Below are positions 1 to 8,570 of a stretch of DNA of 64,000 bases, in pieces. The notes under the pieces are model-generated. The model had not been told where the DNA came from, searched no databases, and saw only the letters and a list, made by a program, of their open reading frames with translations. The stretch's first letter is position 1, and every line of letters starts with the position of its first letter. The stretch comes from Sphingomonas sp. MA1305 (GTDB taxonomy: Bacteria; Pseudomonadota; Alphaproteobacteria; Sphingomonadales; Sphingomonadaceae). The position numbers and the translations under genes are program-made. The stretch lies in contig NZ_RCVT01000003.1 of the NCBI RefSeq assembly GCF_016107325.1, positions 186,001 to 250,000 on the forward strand, read 5' to 3'.

Positions 1-733
1 TGGCGCCGTCTCCCGCCCGCAATCGGTGTTCGTCGAGGATGCCCGCTTCCTGCGCGCGCAGACCGATCAGCTGATCAAATGGACCCTGCCGGGGCCGATG
101 ACGATGATCGACACGCTCTATGATGCGCACTATCGCAGCCGCGAGAAACTGGCGTGGGAATTCGCCTGCATCCTCAACGCGGAAGCGCGTGAGCTGGAAG
201 AGGCGGGCGTTGACATCATTCAGTTCGACGAGCCCGCCTTCAACGTCTTTTTCGACGAGGCCAACGACTGGGGCATCGCCACGCTGGAGCGCGCGGCGGA
301 AGGGCTCAAGGCGGAAACCGCAGTCCACATCTGCTATGGCTATGGCATCAAGGCCAATACTGATTGGAAGAAGACGCTCGGATCAGAATGGCGGCAATAT
401 GAGCGGACCTTCCCGAACCTGCAGCGGTCCTCGATCGACATCATCTCACTGGAATGTCAGAACTCTCGCGTGCCGATGGACCTGATCGAACTGGTCCGCG
501 GCAAGAAGGTGATGGTCGGCGCGATCGACGTCGCGACCGCCACGGTGGAGACGCCGGAACAGGTCGCTGACACGTTGCGCGGCGCGCTGCGCTTCGTCGA
601 TGCGAACAAGCTCTACCCCGCCACCAATTGCGGCATGGCCCCCCTGGCGCGCGACGTCGCTCAGGGCAAGCTGAGAGCGCTGGCGGCTGGTGCGCAGATC
701 ATCCGCCAGGAAATTCTCAGCGGAAGCAGCTGA
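1..733 (+). CDS. metE: MetE-like cobalamin-independent methionine synthase, C-terminal part (truncated by window start)
   Basis: The reading frame is open from base 2, so the 5' end lies outside the window; the GTG at 26 is internal. The protein transfers a methyl group from a folate donor to homocysteine to make methionine in the cytoplasm. The visible part is the catalytic TIM-barrel domain. It holds the expected zinc ligands: His and Cys in VHICYG, a Glu in ISLECQ, and the late Cys in TNCGMAP. The fragment is compatible with either the short single-domain MetE type or the end of a full two-domain MetE; the missing 5' end would decide. It stands alone here, with a hairpin just after the stop and no partner gene downstream. 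Confidence 0.88.
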   Translation, partial: GAVSRPQSVFVEDARFLRAQTDQLIKWTLPGPMTMIDTLYDAHYRSREKLAWEFACILNAEARELEEAGVDIIQFDEPAFNVFFDEANDWGIATLERAAEGLKAETAVHICYGYGIKANTDWKKTLGSEWRQYERTFPNLQRSSIDIISLECQNSRVPMDLIELVRGKKVMVGAIDVATATVETPEQVADTLRGALRFVDANKLYPATNCGMAPLARDVAQGKLRALAAGAQIIRQEILSGSS

Positions 734-757
734 CCTCCTGCTTCATGCTGCGGCGGG

Positions 758-776
758 CGTGGGTGATCCACCCACG
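758..776 (+). terminator. Hairpin 25 nt after the methionine synthase stop
   Basis: CGTGGGTG (758-765) pairs perfectly with CACCCACG (769-776) around a three-base ATC loop. No T-run follows, so it is not a classical intrinsic terminator. Its position directly after the gene suggests a 3'-end stabilising or termination role. That role is inferred from position. Confidence 0.35.
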
Positions 777-1285
777 TGACAACCGACGGGCCCGGGGGAC
801 GCTGGATGACGGCAGTGGTGACGTCCAGGCGGCGTCTCAGCGCCTGTTCGGCCGCTAATCGGCTCGCCGAGGCGGCATGAACCGCACGGCGGGCTCGGAG
901 GCAGGATCAAGTAGAGCGGGCAATTGCGAGAGGGGCTGAGATGTGCTTGCGCGATACGCCGAGCGGGGCGCGTTGTTCGATTTGATCGAATTGATGATTG
1001 TCGCATGAGCCGAAGGGACGGGATTGCTATCCGATAGCTGTTGGAACGCGAGCCTCAGCAAATGTAGAAGGAGATGGTGCAGCCTGACTATGCCGGGTGA
1101 TTGTCGGCTATGCTTACAAGCACCTCGATTTGGCTGCATCACGTTTGGAACAGCCGTCGGAGGATCATGACGGATCAATAAAAAATCTGTCATCAATTGG
1201 CCTACGGCTTGTCAGCCGGCGAGATCGCGGCGCAAAGCAAGCCGACGCCAGCTTGGCGTTACGTTGTAACATCGCGAGTCATGCC
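777..1285. other. Non-coding gap between metE and the first TonB receptor gene
   Basis: About 510 bases hold no convincing gene. A short AT-rich patch around 1170-1190 (caataaaaaatctgtcatca) stands out and may belong to the promoter of the downstream receptor. A purine-rich Shine-Dalgarno-like string directly abuts an ATG at 1074, which opens an eight-codon ORF (MVQPDYAG). This could be a leader peptide or chance. No riboswitch was recognised. Confidence 0.4.
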
Positions 1286-3460
1286 ATGCGTCTGTCGATT
1301 CTGCTCAGCTGTGTCGCTGCAGCCCCGCTAGCCCTGTCGTCCGGCCAGGCGATCGCGCAGACACGCAGCGCCGCTCCCGATGCGCAGGCCAACGGCGATA
1401 CTTCGTCCAGCACCGGTGCAACCACGGCTGCCAGCCCACCACAGCGCGGCGATATCGTCATCACTGCACAGCGACTCGATGCCGCGCGCGAGCATATCCA
1501 GCCAAGCCTCGGCGCGTCGAACTATGAAATCACCAGCGACACCATCAAGGCGCTTCCCGGCGGAGAGAACCAGCAGTTCAATCAGATCCTGCTGCAGGCG
1601 CCGGGCGTGGTGGAGGACGGTTTTGGTCAGTTTCACGTCCGCGACGATCATAACGGTCTGCAATATCGCATCAACGGCACCGTCCTTCCCGAAGGACTGG
1701 CGGTGTTCGGTCAGACGCTGTCGCCGCGGCTCGTCGACAAGGTGAACATCCTGACCGGGGCGCTCCCCGCGCAATATGGGCTGCGCACCGCCGGCATCAT
1801 CGATATCACCACGAAGAGCGGCCTGTTCCAGAACGGCGGCACCGCGTCCATCTATGGGGGCAGCCACGATACGTGGCAGCCCAGCGTCACCTATGGCGGT
1901 TCGACCGGCAGCACCAACTACTTCGTATCCGGCGACTATCGCCACAGCGGCCTCGGGATCGAGAGCGTCGATGGACGCTCCAATCCGGTGCATGACGACA
2001 CCGATCAATATCAGGGCTTCGCCTATCTCGATCACATCCTCGATGCGAACAATCGGGTGTCATTCGTCGGCGGCTATTCGAACCAGTGGTTCCAGATTCC
2101 CGATCCGGTCGGCCAGCAGCCCGACGGCACCTGGACCATCAACGGCCAGGCGAATTATCCCAGCGAGAATCTGCGGGAAACCCAGTTGGAGAAGACCGGG
2201 TTCGGCCAGCTCGCCTTTCTGCACGATGCCGAGCCGCTGACGGTCCAGGCATCGCTGTTCGCGCGTTACTCATCGCTCCGCTACCGCCCCGATACGCTCG
2301 GTGAACTGCTCTACAACGGGCAGGCGCAGCAGGCTTATAAGCAGGACTTCGCGATCGGCGGGCAGGTCGATGCGGTCTACCACATCGGCGCCGCGCACAC
2401 GTTGCGCAGCGGCCTGCTGGTCAGCCGCGATCGGTCGACCAGCGATACGAGCACCAGCGTCTTTCCGGTCGAGGCGAACGGCGAGCAGGCGGGCCAACCG
2501 ATCGTCATCAGCGACCGCGGCGGCAAGACCGCGACCAGCGTCAGCGCCTATGTGCAGGACGAGTGGAAGCTCGCCCCGACGCTCACCTTCAATTACGGCG
2601 CGCGCTACGATCTCTACAACGGCTATCGTCGCGAGGGTCAGTTGTCGCCGCGGGCCAATCTGGTCTGGCAGCCGAACAGGGCCTATACCGTCCACGCCGG
2701 CTATTCCCGCTATTTCGTGCCGCCCCCGTTCGAGCTGGTCGCCGACACCAGCATCGCCAAATTCATTGGCACCAGCGCCTATCCCGCCGTCACCGACGAT
2801 ACCGTGCCGTTCGCTGAGCGGCAGGATTATTTCGACGTCGGCTTCCAGGCCAAGGCAGGCCGCTATTTCACCTATGGTGTCGACGCTTATTACCGCATCT
2901 CGCGCAACCTGATCGACGAGGGGCAATTCGGTGCGCCGATCATCCTGACACCGTTCAATTACCGTCAAGGACGTATCGGCGGGATCGAGGCGAATGCGAG
3001 TTACGCGCGGAGCGGCTTCCTTGCCTATGCCAATTTCGCGGCGGCCAAGGCCAAGGGGCGCGACATCGTCTCCAGCCAGTTCAGCTTCTCATCCGATGAT
3101 CTCGCCTATATCGCCAACCGGTACATCTACCTCGATCATGATCAGACATTCACCGGATCGGCCGGCCTGTCCTATACCTTCGGTGCCAACAAGATCGGCG
3201 GCAGCATGATCTACGGGTCGGGTCTGCGCCGCGACGACGACGTCAACAACGTGCCGAATGGCGCGAAGCTGGCGCCCTATGCCCAGTTCAATCTGACCGC
3301 CAGCCGGCATCTCGCTGGGCCGAACCTCGACGTGCGTGTCGACGTCATCAACCTGCTCGACCATGTCTACGAAATTCGCGACGGCACCGGGGTCGGCGTC
3401 GGCGCGCCGCAATTCGGGCCGCGCCGCGGATTCTTCGTCGGCCTGTCGAAAGCGTTCTGA
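1286..3460 (+). CDS. TonB-dependent outer-membrane receptor
   Basis: This is an outer-membrane gated barrel that imports a ligand using TonB/ExbBD energy. The ATG at 1286 was chosen because it begins a Sec signal peptide (MRLSILLSCVAAAPLALSS, ending near AIAQ). The longer frame back to 1097 adds 63 residues unlike any signal. After the signal comes a Ser/Thr/Ala linker, a TonB-box-like DIVITAQ, the plug domain (INGTVLPEG, VNILTGALPAQYG, IIDITTKSG) and a barrel ending in an aromatic residue (GLSKAF), as outer-membrane proteins do. Mature length is about 700 residues, on the small side for sugar receptors. A DPP4-type peptidase and a GH97 enzyme follow on the same strand, so the ligand could be a peptide or a sugar. 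The ligand is not determined. Confidence 0.88.
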   Translation: MRLSILLSCVAAAPLALSSGQAIAQTRSAAPDAQANGDTSSSTGATTAASPPQRGDIVITAQRLDAAREHIQPSLGASNYEITSDTIKALPGGENQQFNQILLQAPGVVEDGFGQFHVRDDHNGLQYRINGTVLPEGLAVFGQTLSPRLVDKVNILTGALPAQYGLRTAGIIDITTKSGLFQNGGTASIYGGSHDTWQPSVTYGGSTGSTNYFVSGDYRHSGLGIESVDGRSNPVHDDTDQYQGFAYLDHILDANNRVSFVGGYSNQWFQIPDPVGQQPDGTWTINGQANYPSENLRETQLEKTGFGQLAFLHDAEPLTVQASLFARYSSLRYRPDTLGELLYNGQAQQAYKQDFAIGGQVDAVYHIGAAHTLRSGLLVSRDRSTSDTSTSVFPVEANGEQAGQPIVISDRGGKTATSVSAYVQDEWKLAPTLTFNYGARYDLYNGYRREGQLSPRANLVWQPNRAYTVHAGYSRYFVPPPFELVADTSIAKFIGTSAYPAVTDDTVPFAERQDYFDVGFQAKAGRYFTYGVDAYYRISRNLIDEGQFGAPIILTPFNYRQGRIGGIEANASYARSGFLAYANFAAAKAKGRDIVSSQFSFSSDDLAYIANRYIYLDHDQTFTGSAGLSYTFGANKIGGSMIYGSGLRRDDDVNNVPNGAKLAPYAQFNLTASRHLAGPNLDVRVDVINLLDHVYEIRDGTGVGVGAPQFGPRRGFFVGLSKAF

Positions 3461-3705
3461 GCGACTTGTCTGGCGTATGAGCCGGCCGGCAGGCGGCAGT
3501 ATCCCATTGTCCGCCTCGGTCACTTGCCGAAGCGACGTCACGGCTTTTCGGGAAGGGGCAAGCTATTGTGATCGGGGCTACGGTCTGCATAATGACCGCT
3601 ATCCTGTCCTGCTGTGACGGGGATGCGTGTGGAGCAGCGACGGGATCGACGAGCCCGCGTCCACGCCGTCCGCGGCGCGTCAGATTGCCTTCAGAAAGCT
3701 CCTCG

Positions 3706-6051
3706 ATGCGTGCGATCGCCTGCTTACTCTGGGTTTCCATGATCGCCGTTCCGGCGGCGGCGCAACAGCGACCGGCGGTGACGGCCGCGGATTACACTCG
3801 CGCCAACCGCCAGCTGATCCCCTGGACCGCGCCTTTGGTCGATCACGCGGTGCGTTCGGCGCATTGGATCGATGCGACGCGCTTCTGGTATCAGGACACC
3901 AGCAACGGCGTGCCGACGATCATGCTGGGCGACGCGGCCAAGGGCACCAAGGCACCGGCATTCGACACCGTCCCGTTGCTCGCATCGCTCAACGCGGCCG
4001 GGCTGAAGGAGCGCGACGCGACGAAGCTGGCCTTTGAGAATCTGGAGCCGAACGGTACGAAGAATAGCGCGATCGTCAGCATCGCGGGCGATCGCTACGA
4101 CTGCGCGCTGGCGAAGCCTTATGTGTGCACGAAGCTGCCGCCGCTGCACGCCGGGCAGATCGCCGGTTATCTCGCGCAACGTGGTCAGGTGGCGGCGGTG
4201 CTGTCCCCGGACGGCAAGCGGGCGGTCTTCCTGCGCGACTGGAATCTGTGGGTCCGCGACATCGCCAGCGGGGCGGAGCGCCAGCTGACGCGCGATGGCG
4301 TCAAGGACTTCGGCTATGCGACGGACAATGCCGGCTGGAAGCATTCGGACCAGCCGATCGTCATCTGGTCGCCGGATTCGAAGAAGGTCGCGACCTTCCA
4401 GCAGGATCAGCGCGGGGTCGCCGACTTTTCGATCACGACGACGCAAGTCGGTCACTCCCGCGTCGACACGTGGAAATATCCGTTCGTCGGGGACAAGGAG
4501 ATCATCCACATCCAGCGCGTCATCGTCGACACGGACGATGGCCGTGTCGTTCGCCTGAAGATATCGCCGGACCTGCATCGCTCGTCATTGTGCGACGACG
4601 TGGTTTGCGGCGCCGGTCCGCAGGACATGCAATGGGCGAAGGACAGCCGCACTCTCGCGTTCGTGTCGACGTCACGCGACCACAAGGTGGAGACGATGCG
4701 CATCGCCGATGCGGCCACCGGCGCGGTCCGCGACGTCTTCGCCGAAACCGTGCCGACTTGGTTCGACAGCGGGTATAACGACGAAGGCATCAACTGGCGC
4801 TACCTGTCGGAGCGCGGCGAGATCCTGTGGTGGTCGCAGCGCGACGACTGGGGCCATTACTATCTGTACAATGCCGGCACCGGCAAGCTGGTCCGGCAGG
4901 TGACGCATGGACGCTGGAATGTCGACCATCCGGTCTACATCGACGAGCGCAGCGGCCGGATGCTGATCGCCGGTGTCGGCCGCGAACCCGGCGTCGATCC
5001 CTATTATCGCCGTATCTACGCGATCGACCTGAATGGCGCCGCGCCGAAGCTGCTGACGCCTGAGAAGCAGGATCATATCGCGATCCCGTCGAGCGACGGG
5101 CGGTTTTTCGTCGACATCTATTCGACGCCGCAGGAGCCGCAGACGGCGGTGCTGCGCCGCGCGGACGGCACGATCGTCCAGCAACTGGCGAAGGGCGACG
5201 TGACGCGGTTGCGCGCGGCGGGCTGGCAGCCGCCGGAGAACATTGCCGTCCAATGCGCCGACGGCAAGACGCTGTGCTACGGCCTGCTCTTCAAACCGGC
5301 GGGGCTCGATCCGCAGCGGAAATATCCGGTCATCGATTATATCTATCCGGGGCCGTTCACCGGCACAATCTCCTCCCGCCAATTTTCGCCGTCGATGGGT
5401 GACGCCAATGCACTGGCGCAGCTCGGCTTCGCCGTGGTGGAGATCGATGCGCTGGGGACGCCACGCCGCACCAAGGCCTTCCAGGATTATTACTACCGCG
5501 ACATGGGTCAGCAGGCGGTCCCCGACCAGGTCACCGGCATCAAGGACCTCGCCCGGCGGAACCGCTGGATGGATACCGATCGCGTCGGCATCTGGGGGCA
5601 TTCGGGCGGCGGCAATGCGACCGCGGCGGCGATGTTCCGCTATCCCGACTTCTTCAAGGTCGGCATCGCGGAGAGCGGCAACCACGACAATCGCAATTAC
5701 GAGGACGATTATTACGAGAAATATCTCGGGCTGTTGCAGCGCAACGGCGAGGGGTCGAACTACGACTTGCAGGCCAATCAGGACTTGGCGAAGAACCTCA
5801 AGGGCAAGCTGATGCTCGCCCACGGCCTGCTCGACGACAACGTGCCCGTCTCCAACACCTTGCTCGTGGTCGACGCGCTCGAGAAGGCGAACAAGGACTT
5901 TGATCTGGTCCTCTTCCCGCGGGCGCACCACGGCTATGGCGACATGTCCGCCTATATGATGCGGCGTCGGTGGGACTATTTCGTCGAAAATTTGATGGGG
6001 GCAACGCCACCCAAGGAATATGCGATCGTTGGGCCCGGCGCGGCCCGGTGA
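3706..6051 (+). CDS. S9 family prolyl dipeptidyl peptidase (DPP4-like), exported
   Basis: This is a serine peptidase that removes dipeptides, usually after proline, from short peptides, probably in the periplasm. The ATG at 3706 starts a Sec signal (MRAIACLLWVSMIAVPAAAQ); the upstream frame to 3568 lacks signal character. The N-terminal half is the DPPIV beta-propeller and the C-terminal half an alpha/beta-hydrolase. The catalytic Ser is near residue 633 in GHSGGG, where DPP4 enzymes usually have GWSYGG. The Asp is near 710 in LLDDN and the His near 741 in RAHHGYG. The 781-residue length fits the family. Placement after a TBDR suggests the pair handles an imported peptide, but this is inference. 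Confidence 0.9.
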   Translation: MRAIACLLWVSMIAVPAAAQQRPAVTAADYTRANRQLIPWTAPLVDHAVRSAHWIDATRFWYQDTSNGVPTIMLGDAAKGTKAPAFDTVPLLASLNAAGLKERDATKLAFENLEPNGTKNSAIVSIAGDRYDCALAKPYVCTKLPPLHAGQIAGYLAQRGQVAAVLSPDGKRAVFLRDWNLWVRDIASGAERQLTRDGVKDFGYATDNAGWKHSDQPIVIWSPDSKKVATFQQDQRGVADFSITTTQVGHSRVDTWKYPFVGDKEIIHIQRVIVDTDDGRVVRLKISPDLHRSSLCDDVVCGAGPQDMQWAKDSRTLAFVSTSRDHKVETMRIADAATGAVRDVFAETVPTWFDSGYNDEGINWRYLSERGEILWWSQRDDWGHYYLYNAGTGKLVRQVTHGRWNVDHPVYIDERSGRMLIAGVGREPGVDPYYRRIYAIDLNGAAPKLLTPEKQDHIAIPSSDGRFFVDIYSTPQEPQTAVLRRADGTIVQQLAKGDVTRLRAAGWQPPENIAVQCADGKTLCYGLLFKPAGLDPQRKYPVIDYIYPGPFTGTISSRQFSPSMGDANALAQLGFAVVEIDALGTPRRTKAFQDYYYRDMGQQAVPDQVTGIKDLARRNRWMDTDRVGIWGHSGGGNATAAAMFRYPDFFKVGIAESGNHDNRNYEDDYYEKYLGLLQRNGEGSNYDLQANQDLAKNLKGKLMLAHGLLDDNVPVSNTLLVVDALEKANKDFDLVLFPRAHHGYGDMSAYMMRRRWDYFVENLMGATPPKEYAIVGPGAAR

Positions 6052-6152
6052 CCCCCGGGGACCCGTGGTGGTGAAAAGTGCGAGCGGGTCAAACCGGTCT
6101 ATAGGAGAAGAACCGCGTTGAGACCGGCGGCTCGGCGTGGCATGAGTCTGTA

Positions 6153-8063
6153 ATGGACATTACTGCTCGTCAACCCTTCGTCCCGTCGTGGCGTCGCTCG
6201 CGACCGTCTTCGACCGCGACCCATGCTTGGGCATGCGTGGTAGGGCTTGGCATCGCGTACTTGCTGATGCTCCCCGCGGCAGACGCGAAAACGGTTTCCG
6301 TATCAAGTCCGGACGGGACGGTGCGGGCGGATCTGACCGACGAGGCCGGCGAGCTGCGCTATCGGGTGACCATCGACGGGCGGGCCATTCTTGATCCTTC
6401 GCCCGTGACGATGCGGGTCGATGGCGTCGAATTGGGCAACCATGCCGTCATCGACGCGGTGCGCCGGCGCCCGTTCCGCGACCGTTACCGGCTTTTCGGC
6501 GGCAAGGCCTGGGCGATCGCGCATGCGAACCAGGCCACCCTGACCATCCATTCCAGCAGCACGCCCTATGAGGCGGACGTCAGGGTGGCGGATGACGGCG
6601 TCGGCGTCCGCTTGCGCTTGCCGGCGAAGCCGGGACGCCATGTCGACGCGGACCGCTCCGGGTGGCAGCTCGCCTCCGTCGATCCGCGCGTCTGGGCCAG
6701 CAGGCGCAGTGCCGGCTATGAGGAGGTCTTCACGACCGAGACGCTCCGCAGCGTCGCAGGTAAACCGCTCGCCCTGCCGTTGACCGCGAAGATCAATCGA
6801 TATTGGGTCACGATCAGCGAAGCCGCCGGTGTCGATTATGGCGATCTGGCGGTCACGCCCGATGCGAACGGCCTGCTGACGGGCATGCTCTATGCCGATC
6901 CTGCCGGTTGGCGGACCGACAAGGCCGTCACCCAACCATGGCGGGTGACGATCGTCGCGCGCGATTTGACGAAGCTGGTCAATTCCACCCTGATCCAGGA
7001 TCTCAACCCGCCGCCGGCGCCTTCGCTGGCGCATGCCACATGGATTCGCCCCGGCAGGTCGACGTGGCAATGGCTGGCGATCGGTGCACCGTTGGAAACC
7101 GATCAGCATCGCTGGGTCGATTGGACGCGGCGGCTCGGCTTCGAATATTATTTGGTCGATGACGGGTGGGCGGCGTGGAAAACGCCTTGGGCAACGCTCG
7201 CGGACACAGTGGCCTATGCCAGGAGCCAGCGCGTCGGTGTCTGGCTGTGGGTCCATAGCAACATGATGGTCGATGCCGCCGCTCGGCGCGCGCTGCTCCG
7301 GCGTTTCGCGGCGCTTGGCGTCGTCGGCGTGAAGGTCGATTTCCCCGAGCCGCCGGATCGCGTCTGGAGCAATTGGTATGCGGCGGTCGCGCGCGATGCC
7401 GCAGCAGAACGGCTGATGATCGATTTCCATGGTGCGGTGAAGCCGACCGGCACCGAACGGACCTGGCCCAACGTGCTGACCCGCGAGGCGGTGCGTGGTC
7501 ATGAATGGCAAATCACCCGCTACAATCGCGTCCTGCCGGCGGAGCACGATACGATCATCCCCTTCACCCGCTACGTGATTGGCCCGGGCGACTATACACC
7601 GACGGTCTTCGCGGCGAATGAGCTGCAAGGCAACAGTTGGGCACATGAGCTAGCCCAAGCGATCATCTTCACCTCACCGTTCCTAACGATGGGGGGACAT
7701 CCCCGCACCTATCTGGACAATCCTGCGGCCGACCTGCTCCGCGCCATACCGGCCGTGTGGGACGAGACGATCGTGCTACCGGGCAGCGAGCCGGGGGTGA
7801 TGGCGGGCTTTGCCCGTCGGCGCGACAAAGATTGGTTCATCGGCGTCATCAACGGTCCCAAGGATCGACTGCTCTCACTGGACCTGCGGTTTCTTGGACG
7901 CGGTGAATGGTCCCTTGTCTCCCTGACTGACGATCCGGCTCGTCCTGCCGCCTTCGTTCGCAGCCAACGGGATGTGCGGTCCACGGACTCGATCGCGACG
8001 GGGCTGCGAGGGCGGGGAGGCCTGGTGGCATGGCTTCGCCCGAGGCCGAAGGCCGGGTCGTAA
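6153..8063 (+). CDS. Glycoside hydrolase family 97 (alpha-glucosidase/alpha-galactosidase type), exported
   Basis: GH97 enzymes cut alpha-linked glucose or galactose from oligosaccharides in the periplasm. The protein has a long N-terminal basic segment and then a hydrophobic signal-like stretch (residues about 28-46, ending PAADAK). The GH97 N-terminal beta-sandwich follows (VSVSSPDGTVRADLTDE) and then a (beta/alpha)8 barrel with YYLVDDGWAAW, VVGVKVDFPEPP and LTREAVRGHEW. The Asp in VKVDF is, as I recall the family, the nucleophile of its retaining members; inverting SusB-type members have Gly there. A retaining alpha-galactosidase-like activity is therefore possible. The length of 636 residues is typical. 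The gene ends about 190 bases inside a doubtful minus-strand ORF. Confidence 0.88.
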   Translation: MDITARQPFVPSWRRSRPSSTATHAWACVVGLGIAYLLMLPAADAKTVSVSSPDGTVRADLTDEAGELRYRVTIDGRAILDPSPVTMRVDGVELGNHAVIDAVRRRPFRDRYRLFGGKAWAIAHANQATLTIHSSSTPYEADVRVADDGVGVRLRLPAKPGRHVDADRSGWQLASVDPRVWASRRSAGYEEVFTTETLRSVAGKPLALPLTAKINRYWVTISEAAGVDYGDLAVTPDANGLLTGMLYADPAGWRTDKAVTQPWRVTIVARDLTKLVNSTLIQDLNPPPAPSLAHATWIRPGRSTWQWLAIGAPLETDQHRWVDWTRRLGFEYYLVDDGWAAWKTPWATLADTVAYARSQRVGVWLWVHSNMMVDAAARRALLRRFAALGVVGVKVDFPEPPDRVWSNWYAAVARDAAAERLMIDFHGAVKPTGTERTWPNVLTREAVRGHEWQITRYNRVLPAEHDTIIPFTRYVIGPGDYTPTVFAANELQGNSWAHELAQAIIFTSPFLTMGGHPRTYLDNPAADLLRAIPAVWDETIVLPGSEPGVMAGFARRRDKDWFIGVINGPKDRLLSLDLRFLGRGEWSLVSLTDDPARPAAFVRSQRDVRSTDSIATGLRGRGGLVAWLRPRPKAGS

Positions 8064-8507
8064 GCGGTTAGGGGCAGTTGCTCCATCAGCGGTGGACGTC
8101 GCAGGTGCGACGATCGTCGCGTCAGGCGTGGCAGGTGCGTCGACCGCGGCAGCCGGCCGGACGTCCTTCACCGGTACCGGCGCGGCGGCATACGGATTGG
8201 CGGCGACCGTCGCCACGGCCGGCGGCAGCATGGCCACGACCGGGGGCGGCGTGACCTTGGGCTCGTGATAATTGCGCCATTTATCGAACGGGGTGAAGAA
8301 GTCGATGAACGGCTTGTCGAGCCGCGCCAGCGCGCCGCGGGCGTGCAGCGGCAGGGCGGCGTCGGCGACGGGGGCGACTGCAGCCATTTCCTGACGGGTA
8401 ACCGCGCAGAAGGCGACGCGGCTCGCCGGCTGGCTGTAGAAGTTGTACAGCCGCGTCTGCTGGTTGTCATAGACCGCCTGCAAGTCGGCCCAGCCGGTCT
8501 CTCCCAT
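7875..8507 (-). CDS. Hypothetical Pro/Ala-rich protein, possibly a gene remnant
   Basis: I do not recognise this protein. The first ~75 residues look like true coding sequence (WADLQAVYDNQQ, YNFYSQPASRVAFC, FIDFFTPFDKWRNYHEP). A long proline/alanine/valine-rich stretch follows. The last ~63 residues lie antisense to the end of the GH97 gene and look like a shadow reading. There is no signal peptide, although the composition resembles secreted proteins. A TTG at 8525 is an alternative start; the ATG at 8507 is preferred. The ORF begins 63 bases after the M13 peptidase stop on the same strand. It may have lost its original start or 3' end by rearrangement, or be a genuine overlapping gene. Confidence 0.4.
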   Translation of the reverse strand: MGETGWADLQAVYDNQQTRLYNFYSQPASRVAFCAVTRQEMAAVAPVADAALPLHARGALARLDKPFIDFFTPFDKWRNYHEPKVTPPPVVAMLPPAVATVAANPYAAAPVPVKDVRPAAAVDAPATPDATIVAPATSTADGATAPNRLRPGLRPRAKPCHQASPPSQPRRDRVRGPHIPLAANEGGRTSRIVSQGDKGPFTASKKPQVQ

Positions 8508-8570
8508 TGGTGCTGTAGCGTGCAACGTAACCGTCAGCCCGGTGTGATGCGCCCGACGTTGCGATCGATC

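Noticed and set aside
1074..1100. Eight-codon ORF with a good ribosome site upstream of the first TBDR
   Set aside because: No regulatory codon bias or attenuator structure seen, so not annotated as a leader peptide.
4672..5931. 419-residue minus-strand open frame inside the DPP4-like gene
   Set aside because: Arg/Val-rich translation without motifs, fully antisense to a well-supported peptidase; a by-product of high GC.
6093..6140. CCGGTCT...AGACCGG inverted repeat before GH97
   Set aside because: Arms are separated by about 30 bases and no T-run or operator logic supports it.
6303..7646. 447-residue minus-strand open frame inside GH97
   Set aside because: Antisense shadow; GH97 motifs are continuous on the + strand.
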